Notes under the pieces: generated by a model | The model's database searches: none | What the model was told of the DNA's origin: nothing | The model's input: the letters and a program-made list of their open reading frames with translations, nothing else | Shown here: piece after piece, positions 36,064-45,250 of the stretch | How the letters are laid out: every line of letters starts with the position of its first letter | How positions within the stretch are numbered: the first letter of the stretch is position 1 | Program-made: the position numbers and the translations under genes | From: JBNKHH01 sp050290245 | Lineage (GTDB): Bacteria; Pseudomonadota; Alphaproteobacteria; Rhodobacterales; Rhodobacteraceae | Assembly (NCBI GenBank): GCA_050290245.1 | Contig: JBNKHH010000033.1 | Location: 62,001 to 126,000 of the forward strand | Length of the DNA stretch: 64,000 nt | Direction: 5' to 3'

Positions 36064-36137
36064 GCGGGTGTAGCTCAATGGTAGAGCAGGAGCTTCCCAA
36101 GCTTAAGACGAGGGTTCGATTCCCTTCACCCGCTCCA
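36064..36137 (+). tRNA. tRNA-Gly (anticodon CCC)
   Basis: A 74-nt cloverleaf: acceptor GCGGGTG pairs perfectly with CACCCGC, followed by T and an encoded CCA. The D loop is TAGCTCAATGGTAGAGC, the anticodon loop TTCCCAA gives CCC, and the T arm is GGGTTCGATTCCC. The first pair of the anticodon stem (G-A) does not match. It decodes GGG. Confidence 0.95.
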
Positions 36138-36614
36138 CTTTCCCTGCGACTCAGGCGCCAAATGCGCCTTCGACATCATCAGGTCGCATGCCACAATTCA
36201 TCCCCATTCGGCGCTGCGGCATGAGGGTCCGCGCAAAATCGCATTCGTGCAGTGCGGATTGTTTCGGAAACGTTATCGCGCAAACCGCCAGCGAAATTCG
36301 GCCCCCCCGGCGCCTTGGTCTCCATCAGGCCGGGCCATGCCAACCAACAAATCACTGCAAGATATTGAAAATCAGAGAATTCCAACAGCTTGACTAAGCC
36401 AACAATTAAACTTGCCAAAAATTTTCGACGACCATTAACTGACTGAAAACGTGTATTTTTTCGATAGACGAATGCATTTCAAATTTTGAACGAAATTTTC
36501 TGCAACCCTTGGTGGTGAGGGCCTCTGTGCAAGCCAAACAAACATGGCCAGGCAAAGTCCTCTGGCAAAACGTGCGAACCACTCCCTTGCCGCCCAAAGA
36601 TAAGAGGAAAACCC
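36138..36614. other. AT-rich intergenic region after tRNA-Gly
   Basis: These 477 nt hold no convincing gene. From about 36350 the DNA becomes clearly AT-rich (for example CCAAAAATTTTCG and TCAAATTTTGAACG), unlike the surrounding GC-rich DNA. It probably contains the promoter of the small secreted protein gene at 36615; I cannot place a specific site. Confidence 0.6.
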
Positions 36615-36827
36615 ATGATTTTCAGAATTGTAGATTTTTCGCTTTTCAGCACAGCTTTTTTCACACCCGCATTGGCGATCGAACTTGATATCGGGGCCGA
36701 TCTTGGCCGGGTAGAGGCCGACGCCAGCGCATCGGTTGGCCATGGCGAACTGGCCGAAATCGATGCCAGCCAGCCGGAATTGCGCCTTTCGATGAAGCGC
36801 GCAGAGTCTTTAAACAAAGTGAATTAG
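36615..36827 (+). CDS. possible small exported protein
   Basis: A 70-residue frame with a signal-like N-terminus (MIFRIVDFSLFSTAFFTPALA) and a mature part rich in Asp/Glu/Ala (ELDIGADLGRVEADASASVG). AGAGGAAAA precedes the ATG and a strong terminator follows 32 nt after the stop, which argues that this is a real transcription unit. I do not recognise a family. The AT-rich leader makes it stand out. Confidence 0.5.
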   Translation: MIFRIVDFSLFSTAFFTPALAIELDIGADLGRVEADASASVGHGELAEIDASQPELRLSMKRAESLNKVN

Positions 36828-36859
36828 ATCGTAAGGGCAATTTGGTATTTCGCCCTGCA

Positions 36860-36897
36860 CGGGAGCCGCCTGGGCCTTCAGGTGGCTCCCGGTTTTT
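36860..36897 (+). terminator. terminator of the small gene
   Basis: A 13-bp stem with one G-T pair (36860-36872 with 36879-36891), loop GGCCTT, tail GTTTTT. Confidence 0.9.
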
Positions 36898-36908
36898 CCG
36901 GTGATGCG

Positions 36909-38516
36909 TCAGGCGGAATGATCGCGGATGAAAGACACCAACTGCCGGGTTGAAGCGTCCTTGTTGTCACCCGTTTCCTCGCCAGCCACGACCGGTTCCA
37001 GTGCCACGGCCAACTCCTTGCCCAATTCGACACCCCATTGATCATAGGAGTTGATGCCAAGCATCACGCCCTCGACAAAGACGCGGTGTTCGTAAAGCGC
37101 AACGATCTGGCCCAAGACAAAGGGCGTCAGTTTGGGATAGACCAGCGTGGTCGACGGCCGGTTGCCGGGGAAAACCCGGTGGCGGGCCTGCCGGTCCAAT
37201 TCGGCCCCCTCGAACTTGCCAACCATCAGCGCGCGTGCCTCGTCCAAGCTGCGCCCTTTCATCAGGGCTTCGGACTGTGCCAGGCAGTTGGCAACCAAAA
37301 GCCGATGCTGGTGTGCCAGTTCCGCTTCATGGCCCTCGGCACCGACCATGAATTCGCACGGCACGACCCGCGTGCCCTGGTGGATCAATTGGTAAAAGGC
37401 GTGCTGTCCATTGGTGCCCGGCTCGCCCCAGACCACCGGCCCCGAGTGAACGACAAGGTCAGCGCCGTCCATCGACACGCGCTTGCCGTTACTTTCCATC
37501 TCGAGCTGCTGCAAATATGCAGGAAGGCGTGACAGGCGTTGTTCATAGGGCAAGACAGCCCGCGTGGCATAGCCAAGCCCCTGGTTGTGCCAGATGCCGG
37601 TCAGGGCCAGCATGACGGGGATGTTTTCGAGCGGTGCGGCGGCGCGAAAATGGGTATCCATCGCCTCCCCCCCCGCCAGGAACGCGCGGAACGCCTGTCC
37701 CCCGACAGCTATCATCAGCGCAAGTCCGATCGGCCCCCACATCGAATAGCGCCCGCCGACCCAATCCTCGAACCCGAACACCCGCGACGGATCGATACCG
37801 AAAGCAGCCGTCTTGTCGGTGGCCGACGAGAGCGCCGCGAAATGCTTGCCGGCGTTGTCTGCGCCCACTCCCTGTGCGATCCATTTCCGCGCGGTTTCGG
37901 CGTTGGTCATGGTCTCGATTGTGGTAAAGGTTTTCGAAGCGACGATCACCAGGGTCGAGGCCGGGTTCAGCGGCAACAACACGTCGTTGATGTGCGCACC
38001 GTCCACGTTCGACACGTAGTGCACGCGGGGCCCGTCGTGATACGGCGCAAGTGCAAGCGTCGCCATGGCGGGGCCTAGGTCGGAACCGCCGATGCCGATA
38101 TTGACCACGTCCGTAATCGGCCCCTGTCCTTCGGCTGTACCGTTGCGCACCTGCTCGGCAAAGGCCTCCATCCGCTTCAGCGTCTCGCGCACGCCAGGGA
38201 TCACGTCCTGGCCGTCGACCAACACGGCGCCGCCGGAGAGGTTCCGCAACGCCGTGTGCAGGACAGCACGTTCCTCGGTTTCGTTGATCTTCTGGCCCGA
38301 AAACATCGCCTCGCGCCGTGCCGGCACGTCGGCGTCCTCGAACATCGAGATCAAAAGATCGCGGGCACCCGCGTCCATCGCCGTCTTGGAATAGTCGAAT
38401 AACAGATCGCCCGCCCGGACCGAGAACGCGCTCGCCCTGTTTGGGTCGTCAAAGCGATCAAGGATCGGCGTTTCGGCGGCGGCCTTGGCGGTCTTCGAAA
38501 GGGTATCCCAGGTCAT
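36909..38516 (-). CDS. pgi: glucose-6-phosphate isomerase
   Basis: Pgi interconverts glucose 6-phosphate and fructose 6-phosphate. The 535-residue length is normal for the proteobacterial type. NIGIGGSDLGP (substrate loop), WGEPGTNGQHAFYQL and the SYDQWGVELGK region are visible. AAGGAG lies 6 nt before the ATG. It ends a zwf-pgl-pgi operon, so it probably serves to send fructose 6-phosphate back into the Zwf/Entner-Doudoroff route. Confidence 0.96.
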   Translation of the reverse strand: MTWDTLSKTAKAAAETPILDRFDDPNRASAFSVRAGDLLFDYSKTAMDAGARDLLISMFEDADVPARREAMFSGQKINETEERAVLHTALRNLSGGAVLVDGQDVIPGVRETLKRMEAFAEQVRNGTAEGQGPITDVVNIGIGGSDLGPAMATLALAPYHDGPRVHYVSNVDGAHINDVLLPLNPASTLVIVASKTFTTIETMTNAETARKWIAQGVGADNAGKHFAALSSATDKTAAFGIDPSRVFGFEDWVGGRYSMWGPIGLALMIAVGGQAFRAFLAGGEAMDTHFRAAAPLENIPVMLALTGIWHNQGLGYATRAVLPYEQRLSRLPAYLQQLEMESNGKRVSMDGADLVVHSGPVVWGEPGTNGQHAFYQLIHQGTRVVPCEFMVGAEGHEAELAHQHRLLVANCLAQSEALMKGRSLDEARALMVGKFEGAELDRQARHRVFPGNRPSTTLVYPKLTPFVLGQIVALYEHRVFVEGVMLGINSYDQWGVELGKELAVALEPVVAGEETGDNKDASTRQLVSFIRDHSA

Positions 38517-38526
38517 GGCAGCTCCT

Positions 38527-39189
38527 TCAGGGGGCCCAGTGAATTTCTGCCTGGCCCAGTACAATCGACACCGGGGCTTTCTCGGCAGGCAGGGATCGGG
38601 CGTTTTCGAGCGCGGCGCGTTTATCCTCGCCGGTGATCAGAATATGGCTTGCCATGGCGCCCGAGAGGACTCGCCCGGTCAGAGTAATACGGGGCTCCGG
38701 TGCGCCGGGCGCATCGACCAGCATCAGGGGCGGCGCGTCACCAGCCAGTGCCGCCGGCAAGGCCCGGGCGCCGGGAAAGAGCGAGGCGGTATGCATATCC
38801 GCGCCCATGCCCAAAAGCAGCACATCAACCGGCAGGCGGCCGGATAGGTCAGCACAAAGATCCTCGATCGCGTGATCGGCGTCCGGCACATAGCGCAGGA
38901 AGGTGGCCGCAGCGGCCCGACCGACCAAGAGGCGTTCGCGGACCAGACGTTCGTTTGAGCGGGCGTGGTCGGCGGGCACAAGACGCTCGTCGCTCAGCAT
39001 CACATCGACGCGGGACCAGTCGATATCGGCGGCAGACAACTCGTCGAACATCGGACCCGGAGTCGTCCCGCCCGGTACGGCCAACGTCACGCGGTCCTGG
39101 CTGAGCAAGGCTGTTTCAAGCGCTTCGGCCAGTGCGTTGGCCAGCGAGATGAACAAAAGGTCCCGGTCCGGGTAGTCGTTCAACATCAT
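38527..39189 (-). CDS. pgl: 6-phosphogluconolactonase
   Basis: Pgl hydrolyses 6-phosphogluconolactone to 6-phosphogluconate. The 220-residue SugarP_isomerase-fold protein has VPGGTTPGPMFDEL, SDERLVPADHARSNE and LLGMGADMHTASLFPG, the family motifs. It overlaps zwf by 4 nt and lies 10 nt before pgi. Confidence 0.94.
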   Translation of the reverse strand: MMLNDYPDRDLLFISLANALAEALETALLSQDRVTLAVPGGTTPGPMFDELSAADIDWSRVDVMLSDERLVPADHARSNERLVRERLLVGRAAAATFLRYVPDADHAIEDLCADLSGRLPVDVLLLGMGADMHTASLFPGARALPAALAGDAPPLMLVDAPGAPEPRITLTGRVLSGAMASHILITGEDKRAALENARSLPAEKAPVSIVLGQAEIHWAP

Positions 39190-40637
39190 GAAATTTCCCG
39201 CCAGCGGCGGCCCTCGCGGTGCAGGAGCATGGCGGCCTCCTCCGGGCCGGTGGAGCCGACCTCATAGGGTGCAGGCTTGTCCCCCCGCTGTTCCCAGCCC
39301 GCGATCAGCGGATCGGTCCAGGCCCAGGCAGCTTCGACCTCGTCGCCGCGCATGAACAGGGTCTGGTCACCCCGGATCACATCCATGATCAGCCGCTCAT
39401 AGGCGTCGGGCACCTCTTCGGCGTCCGGTCCAAGTGCATCGGCAAAGGTCATGTCCAGCGGCACATCAACAAGACGCATCCCGCCCGGCCCCGGCTCTTT
39501 GATGGTGACCAGAAGGTCCATGCCCTCATTCGGTTGCAGCCGGATCGCCAGCACGTTGCGGTGACGCCCAAGAGCCTGGCCAAATATGGAATGGGGGGCG
39601 TCTTTGAAGACGACAGCGATTTCCGTGTGGCGGGCTTTCATCCGCTTGCCCGTGCGCAAGTAGAACGGCACCCCTGCCCATCTCCAGTTCGACACCTCCA
39701 GTTTCATGGCAATGAAGCTCTCGGTGCGGCTCTGCGGGTCATCCACCTGGTCAAGATAGCTTTCGCCATCCTTCGGCGAGACGTACTGACCACGCACCAC
39801 GTCCTCAGGCTTGACCCGCTCAAGTGCGCGAATGACCTTCAGCTTTTCGTCGCGGACCGCATCGGGATCAAACCGCGATGGCGGTTCCATGGCAGTCAGG
39901 CATAACAACTGCATCAGGTGGTTCTGAACCATATCCCGCATTGCGCCCGATTTGTCGTAATAAGCGCCCCTTCCGTTCACACCGACGCTTTCGGCCACGG
40001 TAATCTGGACATGGTCGACATACTGCGCGTTCCACAAGGGTTCGAACAGAACGTTGCCAAACCGCACCGCCATCAGGTTCTGGACCGTCTCTTTGCCCAG
40101 GTAGTGATCGATGCGGTAGATCTGACCTTCATCGAAATGATCGCGCAGGGTCTTGTTCAGCGCGCGCGCGCTTTCCAGGTCTCGGCCAAAGGGCTTTTCG
40201 ACGACGATCCGGCAGGCCGGCCCGGCACATTCATAGCCATGCAGACGCTCCGCCAAAGCGCCGAAAAGGGATGGCGCAACCGAAAAATAGAACGCCCGCA
40301 CGACGCCCTTGCGCAACAAATTGGCAAGGTCCTTCCACCCGTCTTCGCCCAGGGCGTCGATGGCGACGTATTCTAGCCGATTTAGGAAGGCAGCGACGTC
40401 GTCTTTCGGGCGCTGGCTCGCGGGCACGAATTCTTCGAGCGCCGCTTTTATCTCGGAACGGTAGGCGTCGGGGCTCATCTCGCCCCTTGCGGCGCCGATG
40501 ATGCGGCTGGAGTCGGTCATCTGCCCGGCACGGAAACGCCGGAATAGCCCAGGCAAGATCTTCCGGCGTGCCAGATCGCCCGTTCCACCGAAAATCACCA
40601 GGTCGAATTCCTCGACAGGAATAACGCGCGAGACCAT
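39186..40637 (-). CDS. zwf: glucose-6-phosphate 1-dehydrogenase
   Basis: Zwf oxidises glucose 6-phosphate to the lactone with NADP(H), feeding the Entner-Doudoroff and oxidative pentose phosphate routes. The 483-residue protein begins near the Rossmann motif (FGGTGDLARRK) and has RIDHYLGKE, the substrate site. AAGGAG precedes the ATG at 40637; a much longer in-frame extension upstream is noncoding. A LacI-type operator lies 23 nt upstream. First gene of zwf-pgl-pgi. Confidence 0.97.
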   Translation of the reverse strand: MVSRVIPVEEFDLVIFGGTGDLARRKILPGLFRRFRAGQMTDSSRIIGAARGEMSPDAYRSEIKAALEEFVPASQRPKDDVAAFLNRLEYVAIDALGEDGWKDLANLLRKGVVRAFYFSVAPSLFGALAERLHGYECAGPACRIVVEKPFGRDLESARALNKTLRDHFDEGQIYRIDHYLGKETVQNLMAVRFGNVLFEPLWNAQYVDHVQITVAESVGVNGRGAYYDKSGAMRDMVQNHLMQLLCLTAMEPPSRFDPDAVRDEKLKVIRALERVKPEDVVRGQYVSPKDGESYLDQVDDPQSRTESFIAMKLEVSNWRWAGVPFYLRTGKRMKARHTEIAVVFKDAPHSIFGQALGRHRNVLAIRLQPNEGMDLLVTIKEPGPGGMRLVDVPLDMTFADALGPDAEEVPDAYERLIMDVIRGDQTLFMRGDEVEAAWAWTDPLIAGWEQRGDKPAPYEVGSTGPEEAAMLLHREGRRWREIS

Positions 40638-40659
40638 GTGAACTCTCCTTGAACTGAAA

Positions 40660-40675
40660 ATGTTAACGCTAACAT
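40660..40675 (-). promoter_or_regulatory. LacI-family operator in front of zwf
   Basis: ATGTTAACGCTAACAT is a 16-nt inverted repeat with one mismatched pair and the central CG typical of LacI-family sites. It lies 23 nt upstream of the zwf ATG, where a repressor would block the promoter or early transcription. Which regulator binds is not known; the LacI gene at 49601 is a candidate, though its own presumed operator is different. Confidence 0.65.
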
Positions 40676-40870
40676 CACCATTCACCGCGGCCATTACCCG
40701 GTCTTTCAAAACAAGTCCAGCCAAAGCCGACTGCGAAAGCTCCGTCGAAGCGCCCCTGTGCGAGCTGTTTTTTTCAATCCGCAGCCTTTCCATAGCCCAA
40801 GGCCGCTTGGATTTCAGCCAGGAAAGGAAAAGACATGCAAAAAAGTGAGGACAGAGAGGAACGGTCGGTG

Positions 40871-41695
40871 TCAGGGACGCGCATAGGCTACGAAGGCAAA
40901 ACGATCCCCGTCCGGCGACCAGCTTGGCACGTTGATCGAGCCTTGACCGCCGAACAGCGACAAAAGCCTGCGTCCGGCACCACCCTGCGCCGGCATTATC
41001 CGCAATTCGACTTCGCGGTTGGCTGGATGCCCCTTTGTCCCGTTTTGATAGGCCAGGTAGACCACGTATTTGCCGTCCGGCGAGGGGTGCGGAAACCAAT
41101 TCACCGCGGCGTCCCGGGTCATTCGCTCGACGGGTCCGCCACTCGGAGACACACGCCACAGATCGACAGCCCCATCCCTTTCACCATTGAACCAGATCCA
41201 ACGGCCATCGGGCGTATAGTCGGGGCCGTCGCAGTGATCGAAACCCTGGGTCAATTGTCGTTCGGCCCCACCGTCAAGCGCCATAGTGCAAACCTGGAAT
41301 TTTCCTCCGCGCCGCGCCACATAGGCCAGGGTGGCGCCGTCGGGCGACCAGCCATGCCAATAGGCTGGGGATTTGGCCCCGAGCGGTACCGGCGTGCCGC
41401 CGCTGGCGGGCAACGTATAAATCTCGCTTTTGCCTGTCCGGCTTGCATCGCTGATTGCCAGGAGCATGCCGTCCGGTGACAGCCCATGGTCGTTGTTCAG
41501 CCGGTGCAAAGTACCGGTGTCGATCGGATCGAGCGCCGGCGCGGCAAGATCGACGCGGAACAGTCGCCCCTCGCCGTTGACGATCAGTGCCCTGCCGTCA
41601 CGGGTCCAGTTCGGTGCTTCGATCAGCTGGTCCGTTTCCAGCACGGTTTCAACCGCTCCGGACCTCGGATCGCAGACCTGCAGGCGGCTTTTCAT
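40871..41695 (-). CDS. TolB-like PD40 beta-propeller protein
   Basis: A 274-residue protein with repeated WD40-like/PD40 blades: HGLSPDGMLLAISD, HGWSPDGATLAYVA, PDYTPDGRWIWFNG, PHPSPDGKYVVYLA and PSWSPDGDRFAFVA. Unlike TolB it has no signal peptide, so it is probably cytoplasmic. The start overlaps the GH43 stop by 4 nt, which ties it to the sugar cluster. It may be a lyase-like or binding propeller; function unknown. Confidence 0.82.
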   Translation of the reverse strand: MKSRLQVCDPRSGAVETVLETDQLIEAPNWTRDGRALIVNGEGRLFRVDLAAPALDPIDTGTLHRLNNDHGLSPDGMLLAISDASRTGKSEIYTLPASGGTPVPLGAKSPAYWHGWSPDGATLAYVARRGGKFQVCTMALDGGAERQLTQGFDHCDGPDYTPDGRWIWFNGERDGAVDLWRVSPSGGPVERMTRDAAVNWFPHPSPDGKYVVYLAYQNGTKGHPANREVELRIMPAQGGAGRRLLSLFGGQGSINVPSWSPDGDRFAFVAYARP

Positions 41696-43287
41696 CCCGG
41701 GCAGTACGAGAACCGCGCGAACCGGGCCTCGCGTGCCTGGCCCGAGATATCAAAGGCGACCATGCCGACAAAGGTTCCGGTGAAACTGCCATGCTCGCCG
41801 CGACCGCCCTCGTCAGAGATGACTGCGGCGTTCAGGACCGGACCGATTGGCTGCCAGTCGCCGTCCTGCCTCCAGAAGAACTGCTGCGCGGAGTGATCGA
41901 CCTCGACTGCAAGCTCTACGGGGCCATCTGCAAGGGGCACGGGGCCGTCCAATGGATGGTCCAGGGCACCATCCGGCCAGTCCCCGGGACAGCTTAGGAT
42001 GGTGAGGCAACGGCCCTGACCCGGCTCGTCGGTGACAAGCAGGGCGTGGAACTTGAACCGGTTGTAATAGGTCGTTAGCCCGGCAGCTTGCTGGTAGGAC
42101 TCGGGGGCAAAATCGACTGTGGTTTCAGCGCGATAGGTCAGGTGCTCCTGACGGCGCGCAAGCAGAGATTGCTCGAACCAGCTGCCGATGCTTTCGCGCC
42201 CGATCAGTGTCAATCCGTCAGGACCAGTGCGAAACAGGCGGTCGGGATGGGGATGGCGCAACCATTGGAAGTCATGATGCACCCCGTCGGCAAAATCATA
42301 GTGGCTGTCCTTGGGCGCGGGTGCTGAGGCTTGCGAAGGGATCTCTTCGCGCACCAGCAAACCGCCCTGTTCGAGGTAGAGCCAGTCGTCTTCGCCCCAG
42401 ACACATTTCTCGATACCGGTTTCGCGGCCCAGCGGGCAATAGCGCCCCTGCCCGTCCGGCCCGGCGATCGGGCGTCCCATCAGGAAACTGTGCCAGATGG
42501 TGCCATCGGGCGCTTCGACATACTGACCGTGGCCGGTGCGCTGGATCGGATGATCCGGCGCGTCGGCGGCGGACAATAGGAATTTCTGCGGGTGGACTTC
42601 ATAGGGTCCCTGGATGTGACGGGACCTTGCAAGCGTGACGGCGTGGGCATAGCCCGTGCCCCCTTCAGCCGTGGTCAGATAGTACCAGCCGTTTCGTTTG
42701 AACAGATGCGGCGCCTCGGTCAGGCCTCGGTCGGTACCGTCAAATATATTAGTGCACTCACCCGTCAATCCCTGGTTTGGCGACCACTCCTGCAAGAGAA
42801 TTCCGTCGAAACTTGCGTTTTTCGGGTTGCCGCCCGTGCCTTTTCCCCGATGGTTCCAGCGCATGTTCACGAACCATTTGCGCCCGTCGTCGTCATGGAA
42901 CAGTGAGGGATCGAAGCCCGAGCTATTAATATACCAGGGGTCACGCCAAGGCCCTTCGATGCGCTCGGCGCAAGTGATGTAGTTGTGGGCATCCTTAAAG
43001 GCGCCGTCATAGCGTTTGACATCCGTATAGACCAACCAGAACAGCCCATCGGCAAAGGACAGGCAGGGTGCCCAGATGCCGCAGCTGTCGGGGTTGCCAC
43101 GCATGTCCAGAAGTCCTTCGCGGTCGAGCGGTGCACCTGCGAACTCCCAATTGGAAAGATCGTCCGAGCGGTAGATGCGCACGCCCGGATACCATTCAAA
43201 GGTCGAGGTCGCGATGTAATAGGTTTCACCCACGCGGATCATCGACGGGTCCGGATTGAATCCGGGTAAGACGGGATTGCGGATCAT
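41692..43287 (-). CDS. GH43 family glycosidase (beta-xylosidase-like)
   Basis: A 531-residue five-bladed propeller glycosidase with a C-terminal beta-sandwich domain (from about 330), the layout of GH43 xylan 1,4-beta-xylosidases. Likely catalytic residues are Asp13 (NPDPS), the pKa-tuning Asp126 (GFDPSLF) and Glu191 (TEAPHLF). There is no signal peptide, so it should cleave imported oligosaccharides in the cytoplasm. It could equally act on arabinosides. It is linked to the ABC transporter genes. Confidence 0.88.
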   Translation of the reverse strand: MIRNPVLPGFNPDPSMIRVGETYYIATSTFEWYPGVRIYRSDDLSNWEFAGAPLDREGLLDMRGNPDSCGIWAPCLSFADGLFWLVYTDVKRYDGAFKDAHNYITCAERIEGPWRDPWYINSSGFDPSLFHDDDGRKWFVNMRWNHRGKGTGGNPKNASFDGILLQEWSPNQGLTGECTNIFDGTDRGLTEAPHLFKRNGWYYLTTAEGGTGYAHAVTLARSRHIQGPYEVHPQKFLLSAADAPDHPIQRTGHGQYVEAPDGTIWHSFLMGRPIAGPDGQGRYCPLGRETGIEKCVWGEDDWLYLEQGGLLVREEIPSQASAPAPKDSHYDFADGVHHDFQWLRHPHPDRLFRTGPDGLTLIGRESIGSWFEQSLLARRQEHLTYRAETTVDFAPESYQQAAGLTTYYNRFKFHALLVTDEPGQGRCLTILSCPGDWPDGALDHPLDGPVPLADGPVELAVEVDHSAQQFFWRQDGDWQPIGPVLNAAVISDEGGRGEHGSFTGTFVGMVAFDISGQAREARFARFSYCPG

Positions 43288-43336
43288 TTCAGACTCCCGG
43301 CTTGGGGGCGACCCGGCGGACCGCCCCGGAGTGGTG

Positions 43337-44455
43337 TCAATTCAGCAGCGCCCGCGCGTCCTCGGGGCCCAAGGCCTCGGGGCGGTCGCAAGTGGTGGTC
43401 ATCTCGACAAAGGCCCCTTTTTCGCCCGACTCCAGGAGGCTGGTCATCACCTCGACCACGTGGAGTGCAAGTTCCATCGAACAGCGATGCGCCCGCCCCT
43501 CACCGATGGCCACGGCCATATCGGCCAGACCGGCCGTGCGGTAGTTGGCCCGTTCGTCCTGGTTTGCCACGCCGAAAGGATGTGCCCAAGGCACGACCGT
43601 CTCGGGTTCGAAATTGGCCCGAGTCAGGATCAGGTCGCCACCGAAAAAGTTCGGATCGGGCACGTCGAGCGAAGCGCTCGTGCCATAAAGCTCCATTGGC
43701 TTGTGGCCATGCGCCCAGACATCCCACGAGGTACACAGCGTGATCACCGCGCCGTTTTCGAACTGCAAAAGGCCATGGATGGTGGTGGGCGTGTCGACGG
43801 GGATTTCTTCGCCTTTCCTCGGCTCGGACAGTATGGTGCGGGTTTTCGACGGGGTCGACGACAGCGCCGCGACACGGCTCACGGGCCCCAGAAGCTGTAC
43901 GAGATTGGTGATGTAATAGGGTCCGATGTCCAGAACCGGCCCAGCCCCCGGCTGGAAGAAGAAATCCGGATTGGGATGCCAGTGCTCCATCCCGTGCGAC
44001 ATGACGAAGGCGGTGCCGCTGGTCACAACCCCGACCGTGCCGTCATCGATCAGTGCGCGGGCTTGCTGGTGGGTGCCCCCGAGAAAGGTGTCGGGCGCCG
44101 AACCGACGCGCAGCCCCTTTTCGCCAGCGATCCGCGCCAGTTCTGCGCCTTCTTGCAGGGACAGGACAAAAGGCTTTTCCGAGTAAACGTGCTTGCCGGC
44201 CTCGAGACAGCGTTTCGAGACCTCGAAATGCGCCGCCGGGATCGTCAGGTTAACGACGATATCGACGTCATTGGCCGCCAGAAGCCCCTCGACCGTCTCG
44301 GCCCGGACGCCGAATTCCTCGGCCCGCGCCTTGGCCACGTCCATGTTGAGATCGGATACCGCACGCATTTCGATCCCCTTGAACAGGGGCGCGAGCCGCA
44401 GGTAAGCCGCAGAGATATTGCCGCATCCAATGATGCCGACACCAAGTGAAGACAT
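43337..44455 (-). CDS. Gfo/Idh/MocA family oxidoreductase (sugar cluster)
   Basis: A 372-residue NAD(P)-dependent dehydrogenase with an N-terminal Rossmann domain (GIIGCGNIS at about 7-15), SEKPFVLS (the conserved EKP) and a C-terminal alpha/beta domain with WAHGHKPMELYG. Members oxidise or reduce sugars, inositols and related polyols. It lies 12 nt downstream of the isomerase gene and 49 nt upstream of the GH43 gene, suggesting one sugar-processing operon. Confidence 0.9.
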   Translation of the reverse strand: MSSLGVGIIGCGNISAAYLRLAPLFKGIEMRAVSDLNMDVAKARAEEFGVRAETVEGLLAANDVDIVVNLTIPAAHFEVSKRCLEAGKHVYSEKPFVLSLQEGAELARIAGEKGLRVGSAPDTFLGGTHQQARALIDDGTVGVVTSGTAFVMSHGMEHWHPNPDFFFQPGAGPVLDIGPYYITNLVQLLGPVSRVAALSSTPSKTRTILSEPRKGEEIPVDTPTTIHGLLQFENGAVITLCTSWDVWAHGHKPMELYGTSASLDVPDPNFFGGDLILTRANFEPETVVPWAHPFGVANQDERANYRTAGLADMAVAIGEGRAHRCSMELALHVVEVMTSLLESGEKGAFVEMTTTCDRPEALGPEDARALLN

Positions 44456-44467
44456 TGTCGGAACTCC

Positions 44468-45223
44468 TTAAAGCGACTTAATAAATTCGACAGTACGACG
44501 CGCAAAACGGGCGTCGTCGGACGGGTTGTCGTGCTCGGCCACAAACAGATCGCAGCCAATGTTCTTGAGACGGGCCATGAGGTCTGTCCAGTCCATGACG
44601 CCCGTGCCGACATCGGCCCAGCCGTCCTCATCCACGCAATCGCCCGCGGGTGCAATGTCCTTGACATGCGCCGCGCTGATCCGTTCGGCATAACGCTCGA
44701 TCCAGGCCACCGGGTCCTGGCCGCCGCGTACCGCCCAAGCCACGTCGAATTCGAACGACAGGTCAGCGCCGCCTTCAAGGATGGCCTCGATTGGAAAGCT
44801 GCCGTCCGGCAGCGCCGCGAATTCAAAGTCGTGGTTGTGCCAGCCGAACCTCAAACCGGCCTCGACCAGCGGCGCTCCAGCACGGCCGAGGCGTTCACCA
44901 AAGGCACGCCAGCCAGCGGCATCCGTGGGGCGTTGATCGGCAACCAGATGCGGCACGTAGACGTCTGTCACCTCCAGAGTGCGCGCAATGTTCAGCACAG
45001 CGCCGACATCGTTTTCGACCATGTCCAGGCTAAAGTGGCCGCTTTTCATGTGCAGAGCGTTGTCCGCAAGCGCGGCCTTCAGCCCATCGAGATCGTCCAG
45101 CGTCGCATAAAGCGCGCCGTAGCCCTCAACCCGGGCATACCCCAGGTCGGCGACCATCTTGAGCGTCTCGGCCAGCGGACCGAAGTTGCGAGAAGAATAA
45201 AGTTGGTAGGAAAGTTTGGTCAC
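44468..45223 (-). CDS. sugar phosphate isomerase/epimerase (TIM barrel)
   Basis: A 251-residue xylose-isomerase-like TIM barrel, with KSGHFSLDMVEND, GWHNHDFEF and EFDVAWAVRGG, and HVKDIAPAG; the Glu, His and Asp residues form a metal site as in related epimerases. Working with the adjacent dehydrogenase it could interconvert a keto sugar or polyol. The true substrate is unknown. Confidence 0.87.
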   Translation of the reverse strand: MTKLSYQLYSSRNFGPLAETLKMVADLGYARVEGYGALYATLDDLDGLKAALADNALHMKSGHFSLDMVENDVGAVLNIARTLEVTDVYVPHLVADQRPTDAAGWRAFGERLGRAGAPLVEAGLRFGWHNHDFEFAALPDGSFPIEAILEGGADLSFEFDVAWAVRGGQDPVAWIERYAERISAAHVKDIAPAGDCVDEDGWADVGTGVMDWTDLMARLKNIGCDLFVAEHDNPSDDARFARRTVEFIKSL

Positions 45224-45250
45224 TTTGGTAGGTTCCTTGGGAAGTAACGA

